Origin: Streptomyces sp. NBC_01498
GTDB lineage: Bacteria; Actinomycetota; Actinomycetes; Streptomycetales; Streptomycetaceae
Direction: 5' to 3'
Assembly: GCF_036327775.1 (NCBI RefSeq)
Contig: NZ_CP109598.1
Span: 5,096,001-5,160,000 of the forward strand
DNA: 64,000 nt
The notes beneath the pieces are model-generated. The model did no database searches and was not told the origin of the DNA. It saw nothing but the letters and a program-made list of their open reading frames with translations. Below are positions 38,221 to 47,049 of this stretch, piece after piece. Position numbers and translations under genes: made by a program. Every line of letters starts with the position of its first letter. The stretch's first letter is position 1.

Positions 38221-40968
38221 GTGTCCGAAAGCAAAGACACCCCCGCAGCGGGGGACACCGCCCCGCAGCACCAGAAGTTCGTCTACGACTTCACCGAGGG
38301 CAACAAGGATCTCAAGGGCCTCCTCGGCGGCAAGGGAGCCAACCTCGCCGAGATGACCAACCTCGGCCTTCCCGTCCCGCCCGGCTTCACCATCACCAGC
38401 GAGGCGTGCCGGGTCTACCTCGACACCGGTGAGGAACCGGCCGCCCTGCGCGACGAGGTCGGCACCCACCTCGCCGCCCTCGAACAGACCATGGGCAAGA
38501 AGCTCGGCCAGGCCGACGACCCGCTGCTGGTCTCCGTACGGTCCGGCGCCAAGTTCTCCATGCCCGGCATGATGGACACCGTCCTCAACATCGGCCTCTC
38601 CGACGCCTCCGTCGCCGGTCTCGCCGCCCAGTCCGGCGACGAACGCTTCGCCTGGGACTCGTACCGCAGGCTCATCCAGATGTTCGGCAAGACCGTCCTC
38701 GGTGTCGACGGCGACCTCTTCGAGGAGGCGCTGGACGACGCCAAGCGGGCGAAGAAGGCCGCCACCGACGTCGACCTCGACGCCGGGGACCTCAAGAAGC
38801 TGGTCAAGCAGTTCAAGAAGATCGTCGCGCGCGACGCGGGCCGGGACTTCCCGCAGGACCCCCGCGAACAGATGGACCTCGCCATCCGCTCCGTCTTCGA
38901 GTCCTGGAACACCGGCCGCGCCAAGCTCTACCGCCGCCAGGAGCGCATCCCCGGCGACCTCGGCACCGCCGTCAACATCTGCTCCATGGTCTTCGGCAAC
39001 CTCGGCCCCGACTCCGGCACCGGCGTCGCCTTCACCCGCGACCCGGCCAGCGGCCACCAGGGCGTGTACGGCGACTACCTCCAGAACGCGCAGGGCGAGG
39101 ACGTCGTCGCCGGCATCCGCAACACCGTGCCGCTCGCCGATCTGGAGACCATCGACAAGGCGTCGTACGACCGGCTGATGCAGATCATGGAGATCCTGGA
39201 GACCCACTACAAGGACCTCTGCGACATCGAATTCACCATCGAGCGCGGCGAGTTGTGGATGCTCCAGACCCGCGTCGGCAAGCGCACCGCCGGCGCCGCC
39301 TTCCGGATCGCGACCCAGCTCGTCGACCAGGGCCTGATCGACGAGTCCGAGGCGCTGCGCCGCGTCAACGGCGCCCAGCTCGCCCAGCTGATGTTCCCGC
39401 GCTTCGAGGACGGCGGGAAGGGGCTCGAACTGCTCGGGCGCGGGATCGCCGCGTCGCCCGGCGCCGCCGTCGGCAAGGCCGTCTTCGACTCGTACACCGC
39501 CGTCAAGTGGTCGCGCTCCGGCGAGCGGGTCATCCTCATCCGCCGGGAGACCAACCCCGACGACCTGGACGGCATGATCGCCGCCGAGGGCATCCTCACC
39601 TCGCGCGGCGGGAAGACCTCGCACGCCGCCGTCGTGGCGCGCGGCATGGGCAAGACCTGCGTCTGCGGCGCCGAGGAGCTGGAGGTCGACACCAAGCGGC
39701 GCCGGATGACCGTCGGCAAGACCGTCGTGGAAGAGGGCGACGTCGTCTCCGTCGACGGCTCGACCGGCAAGGTCTACCTCGGGGAGGTCCCGGTCGTGCC
39801 CTCACCGGTGGTCGAGTACTTCGAGGGCCGGATGCACGCGGGCGCCGACGACGCCGACGAACTGGTCGAGGCCGTGCACCGGATGATGGCCTACGCGGAC
39901 CGCCGCCGCAGGCTGCGGGTACGGGCCAACGCCGACAACGCCGAGGACGCGCTGCGGGCCCGCCGCTTCGGCGCCCAGGGCATCGGCCTGTGCCGCACGG
40001 AGCACATGTTCCTCGGCGAACGCCGTTCCATGGTCGAGAAGTTGATCCTCGCCGACACCGACGACGAACGCGAACAGGCACTGAAGACCCTGCTGCCGCT
40101 CCAGCGCAAGGACTTCGTGGAACTGTTCGAGGCGATGGACGGACTGCCCGTCACCGTACGGCTGCTGGACCCGCCGCTGCACGAATTCCTTCCCGACATC
40201 ACGGAGTTGTCGGTACGCGTCGCCCTCGCCGAGTCCCGCGAGGACCACAACGAGAACGATCTGCGGCTGCTCCAGGCCGTGCACAAGCTGCACGAGCAGA
40301 ACCCCATGCTGGGGCTGCGCGGTGTCCGCCTCGGCCTGGTCATCCCCGGACTGTTCGCGATGCAGGTACGGGCCATCGCCGAGGCCGCCGCCGAACGCAA
40401 GCACGCCAAGGGCGACCCGCGGCCCGAGATCATGATCCCGCTCGTCGGCACCGTCCAGGAGCTGGAGATCGTCCGCGACGAGGCCGCGCAGGTCCTCGCC
40501 GAGGTGCGCGAGGCCACCGGCATCGACCTCAAGCTGTCGCTCGGCACGATGATCGAACTGCCGCGCGCCGCGCTGACCGCCGGTCAGATCGCCGAGGCCG
40601 CCGAGTTCTTCTCCTTCGGCACCAACGACCTCACCCAGACCGTGTGGGGCTTCTCCCGCGACGACGTCGAGGCGAGCTTCTTCACCGCCTACCTGGAGAA
40701 GGGCATCTTCGGGGTGTCCCCGTTCGAGACGATCGACATCGACGGCGTCGGCGCGCTCGTGCGCTCCGCCTGCGAGGCCGGCCGCAGGACCCGGCCCGAT
40801 CTGAAACTGGGCATCTGCGGCGAGCACGGCGGCGACCCCGAATCGGTCCACTTCTTCCACGAGGTGGGACTGGACTACGTGTCCTGCTCGCCGTTCCGGA
40901 TTCCCGTGGCGCGCCTGGAGGCCGGGCGGGCGGCGGCACGCTCCGACGGGGCGGCGGGCTCCCGCTGA
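38221..40968 (+). CDS. ppdK: Pyruvate, phosphate dikinase
   Basis: A 915-residue enzyme interconverting pyruvate, ATP and Pi with PEP, AMP and PPi. The nucleotide-binding domain begins FVYDFTEGNKDLKGLLGGKG and contains LVSVRSGAKFSMPGMMDTVL. The phosphohistidine domain has GGKTSHAAVVARGMGKTCV with the catalytic His. The PEP-binding barrel has GLCRTEHMF, VRLLDPPLHEF, SFGTNDLTQT and LGICGEHGGDP with the catalytic Cys. GTG at 38221 follows GGAGGAG. A PPDK allows PEP formation from pyruvate. A strong terminator follows. Confidence 0.96.
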   Translation: MSESKDTPAAGDTAPQHQKFVYDFTEGNKDLKGLLGGKGANLAEMTNLGLPVPPGFTITSEACRVYLDTGEEPAALRDEVGTHLAALEQTMGKKLGQADDPLLVSVRSGAKFSMPGMMDTVLNIGLSDASVAGLAAQSGDERFAWDSYRRLIQMFGKTVLGVDGDLFEEALDDAKRAKKAATDVDLDAGDLKKLVKQFKKIVARDAGRDFPQDPREQMDLAIRSVFESWNTGRAKLYRRQERIPGDLGTAVNICSMVFGNLGPDSGTGVAFTRDPASGHQGVYGDYLQNAQGEDVVAGIRNTVPLADLETIDKASYDRLMQIMEILETHYKDLCDIEFTIERGELWMLQTRVGKRTAGAAFRIATQLVDQGLIDESEALRRVNGAQLAQLMFPRFEDGGKGLELLGRGIAASPGAAVGKAVFDSYTAVKWSRSGERVILIRRETNPDDLDGMIAAEGILTSRGGKTSHAAVVARGMGKTCVCGAEELEVDTKRRRMTVGKTVVEEGDVVSVDGSTGKVYLGEVPVVPSPVVEYFEGRMHAGADDADELVEAVHRMMAYADRRRRLRVRANADNAEDALRARRFGAQGIGLCRTEHMFLGERRSMVEKLILADTDDEREQALKTLLPLQRKDFVELFEAMDGLPVTVRLLDPPLHEFLPDITELSVRVALAESREDHNENDLRLLQAVHKLHEQNPMLGLRGVRLGLVIPGLFAMQVRAIAEAAAERKHAKGDPRPEIMIPLVGTVQELEIVRDEAAQVLAEVREATGIDLKLSLGTMIELPRAALTAGQIAEAAEFFSFGTNDLTQTVWGFSRDDVEASFFTAYLEKGIFGVSPFETIDIDGVGALVRSACEAGRRTRPDLKLGICGEHGGDPESVHFFHEVGLDYVSCSPFRIPVARLEAGRAAARSDGAAGSR

Positions 40969-41395
40969 GCGGACGGCGCCCGCCGGTCCGGCGATGCCGG
41001 GCGGGCGCCGCGGAACCGAAAGTGAAATCGCTCTCCCTCGCTCTCTCCCCGCCCCTTTCCCGGCCTTCCCGGAATGGAAGAGGAGCGGGGAGCGAACAAA
41101 TCGGGGTGCGGCCGGTGGATCCCCATCCACCGGCCGCACCCCGTTTCTCAGGCCGGGCGCGGAGCCGTGACCCTCACCGACCGCCGCCTTGCGGGCAAAA
41201 CCCCCACGGTCTTCGCCGCGCACCTCCGGTGGCTCGGGTTTCGCGCCTGACCTGGTACAGCCTTTCGTTTCGCACCCGATACGCGCGACGAGTTTCACGT
41301 ATGGCCGAAACTCCGTGGTGACGGCCTGTGATGGCGTGCATACTCATCGCGGGGGCCGGATTGCGCGTGCAACAGAGGCAACATGTGGGGGATCG
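40969..41395. other. Intergenic region between ppdK and the winged-helix regulator
   Basis: 427 bases. The first half has a C/T-rich run (CTCTCCCTCGCTCTCTCCCCG) and the ppdK terminator (41103-41142). The second half, from about 41,250, is AT-richer (CCTTTCGTTTCGCACCCGATACGCG) and likely holds the promoter of the next gene. No ORF is supported. Confidence 0.5.
41103..41142 (+). terminator. Strong terminator hairpin after ppdK
   Basis: GGGGTGCGGCCGGTGGAT (41103-41120) and its exact complement ATCCACCGGCCGCACCCC (41125-41142) form a perfect 18-bp stem with a CCCC loop, followed by GTTTCTC. It is the clearest intrinsic terminator in the window. Confidence 0.9.
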
Positions 41396-42436
41396 GTGCT
41401 GCGCATACATTTCACGGGGGCGGACCTCGGCGGGGTCCGGATGGCCGCCGGGCCCGACCCGTTGTGGGAAACGATTCTCAGCTTTCACCGATTGCGGGAC
41501 CGTCGGGGCGCCCCCGTTTTCGGCGAATGGCGCACCGAAACGCGCGTCCGCCTGAAAGGTGAAACACGGCTCCTCGGCGCGCTCGTGCCACGGCGGGGCT
41601 ATTTCCCGGATTTCCTGACGCCCGCCGAGAGCCGCTTCGGTCTCGCCGAGGGACTGGAGGCGCTGCGCGCGACCCCGGCGGCACAGGTCCGTACGGAACT
41701 GGCCCTGCTCGCCTCCGCTTCCGCCCCCGGCGCCGCCCGGTCCACCGTGTCGCCCGCCGGCGCCGCCACGTCGCTCGCCGACGGTACGACGGACCTCGGG
41801 CGGCTGACCGGGGCGCTGCGCGCGTACCACCGCGCCGCCGTGGAGCCGTACTGGCCGCACATCAGGGCACGGGCCGAGGCGGACCGCCTCATCCGGGGCC
41901 GGGCGCTGCTCGACGGCGGGGCGGGCGAACTCCTCGCCACCCTGCCGCCGATGATCCGCTGGCGCGCCCCGGTGCTGGAGGCCGACTATCCGGTCGACCG
42001 CGAACTGTGGCTGGACGGGCGGGGGTTGCTGCTCCAGCCGTCGTTCTTCTGCCGGGGGACACCGGTCGTCTACCGGGACCCGGCGCTGCCGCCGGTGCTC
42101 GTCTACCCCGTCACCCACGCCGGTGCCCCGGCCGCCGCGCGCCACGGCGGGCCCGGCGCGGCGGCGTCCCTGGGACGGCTCGTCGGCCGTACGCGCTCGG
42201 CCGTGCTGAGCGCCATCGCGCACGGCACCACCACCAGTGAACTCGCCCGCAGGGCAGGGGTGTCGCTGGCCTCCGCCAGCCAGCACGCCTGTGTGCTGCG
42301 CGAGGCCGGACTGGTGGTGACCCTGCGCCACGGCAACGCCGTCCTGCACTCGCTCACCCCACTGGGCGCCGCCCTGCTGGACGGCGCCCAGGAGGTGCCG
42401 GGGCCGGCGGGAACGACCCGGCCGGCTCCGGCGTGA
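41396..42436 (+). CDS. Winged-helix (ArsR-like) transcriptional regulator, DUF5937-like
   Basis: A 346-residue regulator. The N-terminal 240 residues, starting MLRIHFTGADLGGVRMAAGPD and with PLWETILSFHRLR, resemble the DUF5937 domain found before ArsR-type helix-turn-helix domains in Streptomyces. The C-terminal winged helix includes RLVGRTRSAVLSAIAHGTTT, ELARRAGVSLASASQHACVL and EAGLVVTLRHGNAVLHSLT. The target and ligand are unknown. GTG at 41396 has GGGGG upstream. The gene has no partner on the same strand. Confidence 0.8.
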   Translation: MLRIHFTGADLGGVRMAAGPDPLWETILSFHRLRDRRGAPVFGEWRTETRVRLKGETRLLGALVPRRGYFPDFLTPAESRFGLAEGLEALRATPAAQVRTELALLASASAPGAARSTVSPAGAATSLADGTTDLGRLTGALRAYHRAAVEPYWPHIRARAEADRLIRGRALLDGGAGELLATLPPMIRWRAPVLEADYPVDRELWLDGRGLLLQPSFFCRGTPVVYRDPALPPVLVYPVTHAGAPAAARHGGPGAAASLGRLVGRTRSAVLSAIAHGTTTSELARRAGVSLASASQHACVLREAGLVVTLRHGNAVLHSLTPLGAALLDGAQEVPGPAGTTRPAPA

Positions 42437-42654
42437 GGGACGGCTCCCGCGTACGGAGCGGTCCTCCGTACGGAACGTGCTGTACGGATAGGCGTACGGG
42501 AACGGGTACGGGTCCTACCCGCACAAGGTCCTCCGTACGGAACGGTCCCGCGTACGGAGCGGTCCTCCGTACGGAACGGTCCGGGACGCGTACGGGTACG
42601 GGAACTACCCGCACAAGGTCCCCCGTGCGGAACGGTCCCGCGTACGGAACGGTC
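42437..42654 (+). repeat. 90-bp tandem repeat packed with CGTACGG palindromes
   Basis: 218 bases between convergent genes. CTACCCGCACAAGGTC at 42515-42530 recurs at 42605-42620, a 90-base period, with flanking CGTACGGAACGGTCC(C/T)-type units repeated about eight times. CCGTACGG palindromes dominate. It may act as a bidirectional terminator or simply be slippage-amplified. Confidence 0.75.
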
Positions 42655-43815
42655 CTACGTGCGGAACGGCCCCCGCACCTCGTACGTGATGCCGCCCGAC
42701 GAACTGCCGCTCGTCCCGCGCTGACTGGAGAAGTACAGCCGCGAACCGTCCGGCGAGAAGGCCGGGCCGGTGAGCTCCGACAGCGACTGCCCGCCGACCC
42801 GCAGGAACGGGGCGACGACGTCGTCCGGGGTGATCACGCAGATCTCCAGATTGCCGCCGTCCTCCGCGACGAACAGATCACCGGACGACGACCCGGTGAC
42901 ATTGTCGACGCCGGTCAGCGGGGCGCCGCCGCCGCTGACGAGCGAGTCGTCGTACGTCAGCTCGTAGGTGTTCGCGGCCGGGTCGACCCGCCAGACGCGG
43001 TTGTCGCCCTTGGTGGTGAACCAGACGGAGCCGTCCGCGTAGTAGCACCCCTCGCCGCCGTTGAACCGCTTGGCGCCCGAGACCTGGTCACGGGTCGCGG
43101 TCGGCGAGCCGTCCGGGTCGGGGACGTCCGCCCAGGTGAAGGAGCCCGAGGTGGCGGTGCCCGCGCGCAGCACCTGGAGGGTGCCCGACGAGAGATCGCC
43201 CCAGGTGGCCGGGGTGAACCGGTAGAAGCACCCGTTCGTCTCGTCCTCGGTCAGATACACCGTGCGGCGCACCGGGTCGGCCGCCGCCGCCTCGTGCTTG
43301 AACCGGCCCATGGCGTCGCGCCGTACCGCCGCGTCGACACCCCACGGGTCGGTCTCGTACACGTACCCCCGGTCCACCTCCTCGCAGGAGAGCCAGGTGT
43401 TCCAGGGGGTGTTGCCGCCCGCGCAGTTCTGCCGGGTGCCGGAGAGGATCCGGTACGCGCCGGTCACCGCGCCCGCCGAGGAGAACCGCAGCGCGCTCGC
43501 GCCGCCGGACGGGTTGATCTCCGAGTTGGAGACATAGATCCAGCCGCCGCCGTCGGCGTAACAGGCGCCGCCGTCGGGGGCGTTGTGCCAGGTGTACGAC
43601 GTGCCGGGCACGGTCTGCCCGGACCGGGCGACGATCCGGCTGGTGAATCCGGCGGGCAGCCGGATGTTGTTGGCGTCGGCCGAACCGAGCGCGCCGTACG
43701 GTCCCGCGCCGGGCTGGGCGGGATCGGCGTAGGCGGCGCCGCGCCAGAGAGTGCCGCCGAGCGCGGCGGCGGAGCCTGAGACGATCGCTCCACGCAGAAA
43801 ATTGCGACGTTCCAC
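42655..43815 (-). CDS. Tat-exported DUF839/PhoX-like protein
   Basis: A 386-residue exported protein. The N-terminus MERRNFLRGAIVSGSAAALG has the twin-arginine RRNFLRG and a cleavable Ala-rich stretch ending GAAYADP. The mature part reads as a beta-propeller of the DUF839/PhoX type: GGACYADGGGWIYVSNSEI, NTWLSCEEVDRGYVYETD, HEAAAADPVRRTVYLTED and NGCFYRFTPATWG. PhoX-type members are Ca/Fe alkaline phosphatases, but metal ligands cannot be assigned here, so the activity is open. GTG at 43815 has GGAG nine bases upstream. Confidence 0.85.
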   Translation of the reverse strand: MERRNFLRGAIVSGSAAALGGTLWRGAAYADPAQPGAGPYGALGSADANNIRLPAGFTSRIVARSGQTVPGTSYTWHNAPDGGACYADGGGWIYVSNSEINPSGGASALRFSSAGAVTGAYRILSGTRQNCAGGNTPWNTWLSCEEVDRGYVYETDPWGVDAAVRRDAMGRFKHEAAAADPVRRTVYLTEDETNGCFYRFTPATWGDLSSGTLQVLRAGTATSGSFTWADVPDPDGSPTATRDQVSGAKRFNGGEGCYYADGSVWFTTKGDNRVWRVDPAANTYELTYDDSLVSGGGAPLTGVDNVTGSSSGDLFVAEDGGNLEICVITPDDVVAPFLRVGGQSLSELTGPAFSPDGSRLYFSSQRGTSGSSSGGITYEVRGPFRT

Positions 43816-44122
43816 TGGGCCGCTCCATGGGGGTGGGGTGGGCGTGAGGTCGCGTGCGAGCAGAAGTGTGCGACGGCCGGATGGCCGCGGGCTGAACACC
43901 AGGACGCGCCGGCCGCGCGGGACGGCCAACACGCGGTGCCGCCGGCCGGGAGACGCGGCCTCGGGGGCGCGGAGAGCCCGGTGTGGCCGGCATCCGGTGC
44001 GGAGGGCGGCCGGTGCCGGGAGAATACGCGCGGAGGGCCGATGAGTTTTCCGGGGGCCGCCGGTCTCTCCTGTGTCACCACCGAGCGGCAACCGCCGCCG
44101 GACACCGACAAGGGGTATCCCG
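43816..44122. other. Divergent intergenic region between DUF839 and VOC genes
   Basis: 307 bases of GC-rich sequence with two divergent promoters implied by orientation. No clear hexamers, ORF or RNA were seen. AAGGGG precedes the VOC start. Confidence 0.4.
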
Positions 44123-44527
44123 ATGATCAATTCGCTCTTCCTCAACCTGCCGATCAAGGACCTGGACACCACGAAGACGTTCTTCGGGAAGCTCGGTTTC
44201 TCGTTCAACGAACAGTTCTCCGACGAGCGGACGGCCTGTCTGGTCCTCAACGAGAACAACTTCGTCATGCTGCTGACCGAGCCCCGCTTCAAGGACTTCG
44301 TGTCCAAGGAGATCGCCGACACCACCAGGACCACGGAGGTCCTGGTCGGCATCACCGCGGAGAGCCGCGCCAGAGTCGACGAACTGGTCGACGCCGCCCT
44401 CGCGAACGGCGGCTCCCCGGCCAACGAGACCCAGGACCACGGCTTCATGTACGGCCGCTCGTTCCAGGACCCGGACCACCACATCTGGGAGGTCGTGTGG
44501 ATGGACCCGGCCGCGCTCACGGGCTGA
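44123..44527 (+). CDS. VOC-family (glyoxalase/bleomycin-resistance-like) protein
   Basis: A 134-residue protein with two beta-alpha-beta-beta-beta modules: NSLFLNLPIKDLDTTKTFFG with FVMLLTEPRFKDF, then TEVLVGITAESRARVDELVD with HGFMYGRSFQDPDHHIWEVV. The latter has the terminal Glu position of VOC metal sites. The likely roles are resistance or small-molecule conversion; the substrate is unknown. ATG at 44123 matches the family start. Confidence 0.85.
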   Translation: MINSLFLNLPIKDLDTTKTFFGKLGFSFNEQFSDERTACLVLNENNFVMLLTEPRFKDFVSKEIADTTRTTEVLVGITAESRARVDELVDAALANGGSPANETQDHGFMYGRSFQDPDHHIWEVVWMDPAALTG

Positions 44528-44646
44528 GCCCACGCCGTACGCCGTACGACGCGAGGCGGCGGGGTCGCGGGGATCCCGCCTGATGTGCCGCACCTCACCG
44601 GCATCCGGCGGGAGGGCCGCGCACCTCGTCCCCTAGTGTCGTGATC

Positions 44647-45426
44647 ATGCCCGAAACCTCCCTCACCGTGCTGGTCGTCCTCTGCCTCGCGGCGGCAGCG
44701 GCGGGCTGGATCGACGCCGTGGTGGGCGGGGGCGGCCTGCTCCTGCTGCCCGCGATGCTGCTCGGTCTGCCGCACGTACCCGCCGCGCACATCCTCGGCA
44801 CCAACAAGGCCGTGGCGATCGTCGGCACCTCGGGCGCCGCCGTGACCTACGCGCGCAAGGCGCCGGTCGACGTGCGGAGCGCCGTACGGATCGGACTGAT
44901 GGCGCTCGCCGGGTCGATGGCGGGCGCGTTCTTCGCCGCCGGGATCAGCAGCGACGTGCTGCGGCCCGTGATCATGGTGGTGCTGCTGGGTGTCGCGGCG
45001 TTCGTGATGCTGCGGCCCGCGTTCGGTACGGCGCGGGCGGGCGGGCCCGTCACCCGGGGGCGGCATCTCACGGCGATCGTCCTCGTCGGCGGCGGGATCG
45101 GCTTCTACGACGGGCTGTTCGGTCCCGGCACGGGCACCTTCCTCGTCCTGGCGCTGACCGCCGTGCTCCATCTCGACCTCGTGACGGCGTCCGCCACCGC
45201 CAAGATTGTCAACGTCTGCACCAACGCCGGGGCGCTCGCCATGTTCGCCCACCAAGGCACCGTCCTGTGGCAACTGGCCGCGCTGATGGCGGTGTTCAAC
45301 CTGGCGGGCGGCATGGTCGGCGCGCGCATGGCGTTGCGCAAGGGCAGCGAGTTCGTACGCGGTGTGCTGCTCGTCGTGGTGTTCTCGCTGGTCGCGAAGC
45401 TCGCCTTCGACCAGTGGACCGCCTGA
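44647..45426 (+). CDS. TSUP-family (TauE/SafE) membrane transporter
   Basis: A 259-residue integral membrane protein with about eight hydrophobic segments. The family repeats GWIDAVVGGGGLLLLPAMLL and GFYDGLFGPGTGTFLVLALT are present. TSUP proteins move anions such as sulfite, sulfonates or organic acids. ATG at 44647 is chosen; a GTG two codons earlier (44641) is possible. No sulfur genes are adjacent, so the substrate is open. Confidence 0.88.
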   Translation: MPETSLTVLVVLCLAAAAAGWIDAVVGGGGLLLLPAMLLGLPHVPAAHILGTNKAVAIVGTSGAAVTYARKAPVDVRSAVRIGLMALAGSMAGAFFAAGISSDVLRPVIMVVLLGVAAFVMLRPAFGTARAGGPVTRGRHLTAIVLVGGGIGFYDGLFGPGTGTFLVLALTAVLHLDLVTASATAKIVNVCTNAGALAMFAHQGTVLWQLAALMAVFNLAGGMVGARMALRKGSEFVRGVLLVVVFSLVAKLAFDQWTA

Positions 45427-45508
45427 CCGCCTGACTTCCTGACCGGGTGCGGCGCCCGGCGGGACGGTCACGGCAGGAGTGGGACCGGCGTGAGGTCCGG
45501 AATCGGAG

Positions 45509-46141
45509 TCAGGCCGGCTGCCGTACGCCGATGAGGTGCGCGTACACCACGACGTTGCCCCGGTAGCCCGTCCGCTCGGAGAAACCGCCGCCGCAGGTGA
45601 TGACCCGCAGCTCGGCCCGGTCCGACTCCCCGTAGACCTTCCGGTCGGGGAAGTCCTCGTTGTCGTACACCTCGACGGCGTCGGTCGTGAAGACGGCCGT
45701 CCGGCCGTCCGCGCGGACGACCTCGATCCGCTGCCCCTTCTCCAGGGTGCCGAGGCTGTAGAAGACGGCGGGGCCGCGCGCGTTGTCCACATGGCCCGCG
45801 ACGACCGCCGTGCCCCTGGCCCCCGGGGTGGCGCCGTGCCGGTACCAGCCGGCCACGTCGCCGTCCTCGGGCGGCGGCACGTCCAGGCTGCCGTCCTTCG
45901 CCAGGCCCAGCCGGGTGACGGGCGCGTCGACGTCGATCTCGGGGATCCGCAGCCGCACGGGCGAGGAGACCGGCATCGGGTCGGCGGCGGCGTCGGTGTG
46001 GAACCGGGGCCCGGCGGCGAACGCCTGGGCGGCCGACGGAATCGGCGGGGTGATGTTCTGCGAGCCGTTCTGGACCAGCCACACGCCGACGCACACGGCG
46101 CCGGCCAGCAGCCAGACCTTGCCCTTGCCCTCGACGTTCAT
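45509..46141 (-). CDS. Class E/F-type sortase
   Basis: A 210-residue membrane-anchored transpeptidase. A single N-terminal helix (VWLLAGAVCVGVWLVQN) is followed by the sortase beta-barrel: RLRIPEIDVDAPVTRLGL, then GTAVVAGHVDN with catalytic His, LRVITCGGGF with catalytic Cys, and RTGYRGNVVVYAHL supplying the Arg. It would cut a sorting signal and attach a surface protein to the cell wall. The likely partner, about 160 bases upstream on the same strand, has a C-terminal membrane anchor but no LPxTG-like motif. Confidence 0.88.
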   Translation of the reverse strand: MNVEGKGKVWLLAGAVCVGVWLVQNGSQNITPPIPSAAQAFAAGPRFHTDAAADPMPVSSPVRLRIPEIDVDAPVTRLGLAKDGSLDVPPPEDGDVAGWYRHGATPGARGTAVVAGHVDNARGPAVFYSLGTLEKGQRIEVVRADGRTAVFTTDAVEVYDNEDFPDRKVYGESDRAELRVITCGGGFSERTGYRGNVVVYAHLIGVRQPA

Positions 46142-46239
46142 GGGTCCTCCGGACGGTGCTCCGCCGCCCCCGGCAGCGCGGGGCGTGCCGGGGGCGGGGA
46201 CCACGGCGGTACGGGGCGGGCGGTGTCGCCCGCCCCACC

Positions 46240-46303
46240 AGGGCGTGTGGCGAAAGTCCCGCCTGCCCTTCGGGCGGACGGCGCTGCTTTCGCGACACGC
46301 CCT
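46240..46303. terminator. 64-bp near-perfect palindrome between sortase and secreted-protein genes
   Basis: AGGGCGTGTGGCGAAAG (46240-46256) pairs with CTTTCGCGACACGCCCT (46287-46303) with one mismatch over 17 bp. Inside, CCGCCTGCCCTTCGGGCGG can form a second hairpin with a TTCG loop. The right arm overlaps the stop codon of the secreted-protein gene. It could terminate that transcript, or be a mobile palindromic (REP/MITE-like) unit. Confidence 0.75.
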
Positions 46304-46838
46304 AGCTGTCCTGCGCGCCGCTCGCCCGGCGGCGCAGGAGCCAGGTCCCGCCGACGGCGGCCGCGGCCAGGACGGCCGCCCCCGCCGCGATCCGGGTGGT
46401 GTCGGGCCCGACGCTGCCGCCGACCCCGGTCCGCACATGGCCGGACGGCTGCCGCTCGTGCCGGCCGTGGTGCTCGCGGCGGTGCTCGACCGTCAGGTCA
46501 CCGCGGGCCCGGCCGCCGTTCTCGCAGTGCGCGAAGATCTCGTAGGTCCCGGCGCGGGTCTTCTCGGGCACCCGGAACTGGCCGACGGCGATGTCCTTGT
46601 AGTCGCCCGGCCGCAGGCGGAACTCGCCCGCCCCGAGCGAACGCGCGTCCCCCTTGCCGTGGCCGTTCCTGCCGCACGCGGTGGTGTTCACCGTGACGGT
46701 CGCGCCGGGCGCGGAGACCGAGGGGTACAGGTCCAGCTCACCGCGTTCGCCGGCGTGGGCGGCGCAGGCCACCAGGGACAGTCCGAGCGTGGTGGCCGCC
46801 AGCGCGGTACCGGTGAACAGGCGGGCGGTGGTGCGCAT
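46302..46838 (-). CDS. Secreted, membrane-anchored protein next to sortase
   Basis: A 178-residue protein with a signal peptide (MRTTARLFTGTALAATTLGL ending CAAHAG) and a C-terminal hydrophobic helix (IAAGAAVLAAAAVGGTWLLR) followed by RRRAS. Between them is an Ig-like strand-rich region (SAPGATVTVNTTACG, RVPEKTRAGTYEIFAHCENG) and then a His/Arg-rich spacer (VEHRREHHGRHERQ). This is the layout of a sortase substrate, but the segment before the helix (GVGGSVGPDTTR) has no LPxTG or LAxTG. The family is not recognised. Confidence 0.75.
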   Translation of the reverse strand: MRTTARLFTGTALAATTLGLSLVACAAHAGERGELDLYPSVSAPGATVTVNTTACGRNGHGKGDARSLGAGEFRLRPGDYKDIAVGQFRVPEKTRAGTYEIFAHCENGGRARGDLTVEHRREHHGRHERQPSGHVRTGVGGSVGPDTTRIAAGAAVLAAAAVGGTWLLRRRASGAQDS

Positions 46839-47049
46839 GGTTCTCCTCCGGGGCTGCGCGCGGTTCTCGTCTCCTCCGAGACAAGACGCCGCCCGCCGCC
46901 CACGCCTGCTGAGGGAGAATCAGATAAGCCCCTTCCGGGTGGCGTGTCCCGCTTGCGTGTCGGTATCCGCGCAGGTCAGAGCCGTGAGACCGAGCGCGCG
47001 ACACGCCGGGCGCCCGGTCGTGCCGAACGGGTGAGGCGTCACGGCCCAC
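46839..47049. other. Intergenic region upstream of the secreted-protein gene
   Basis: 211 bases between the secreted-protein start and the 9-bp array. AGGAGAA ribosome-site sequence for the leftward gene is present, and AATCAGATAAGCCCC near 46,918 is the only AT-rich patch and may be its promoter. Nothing else was seen. Confidence 0.4.
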
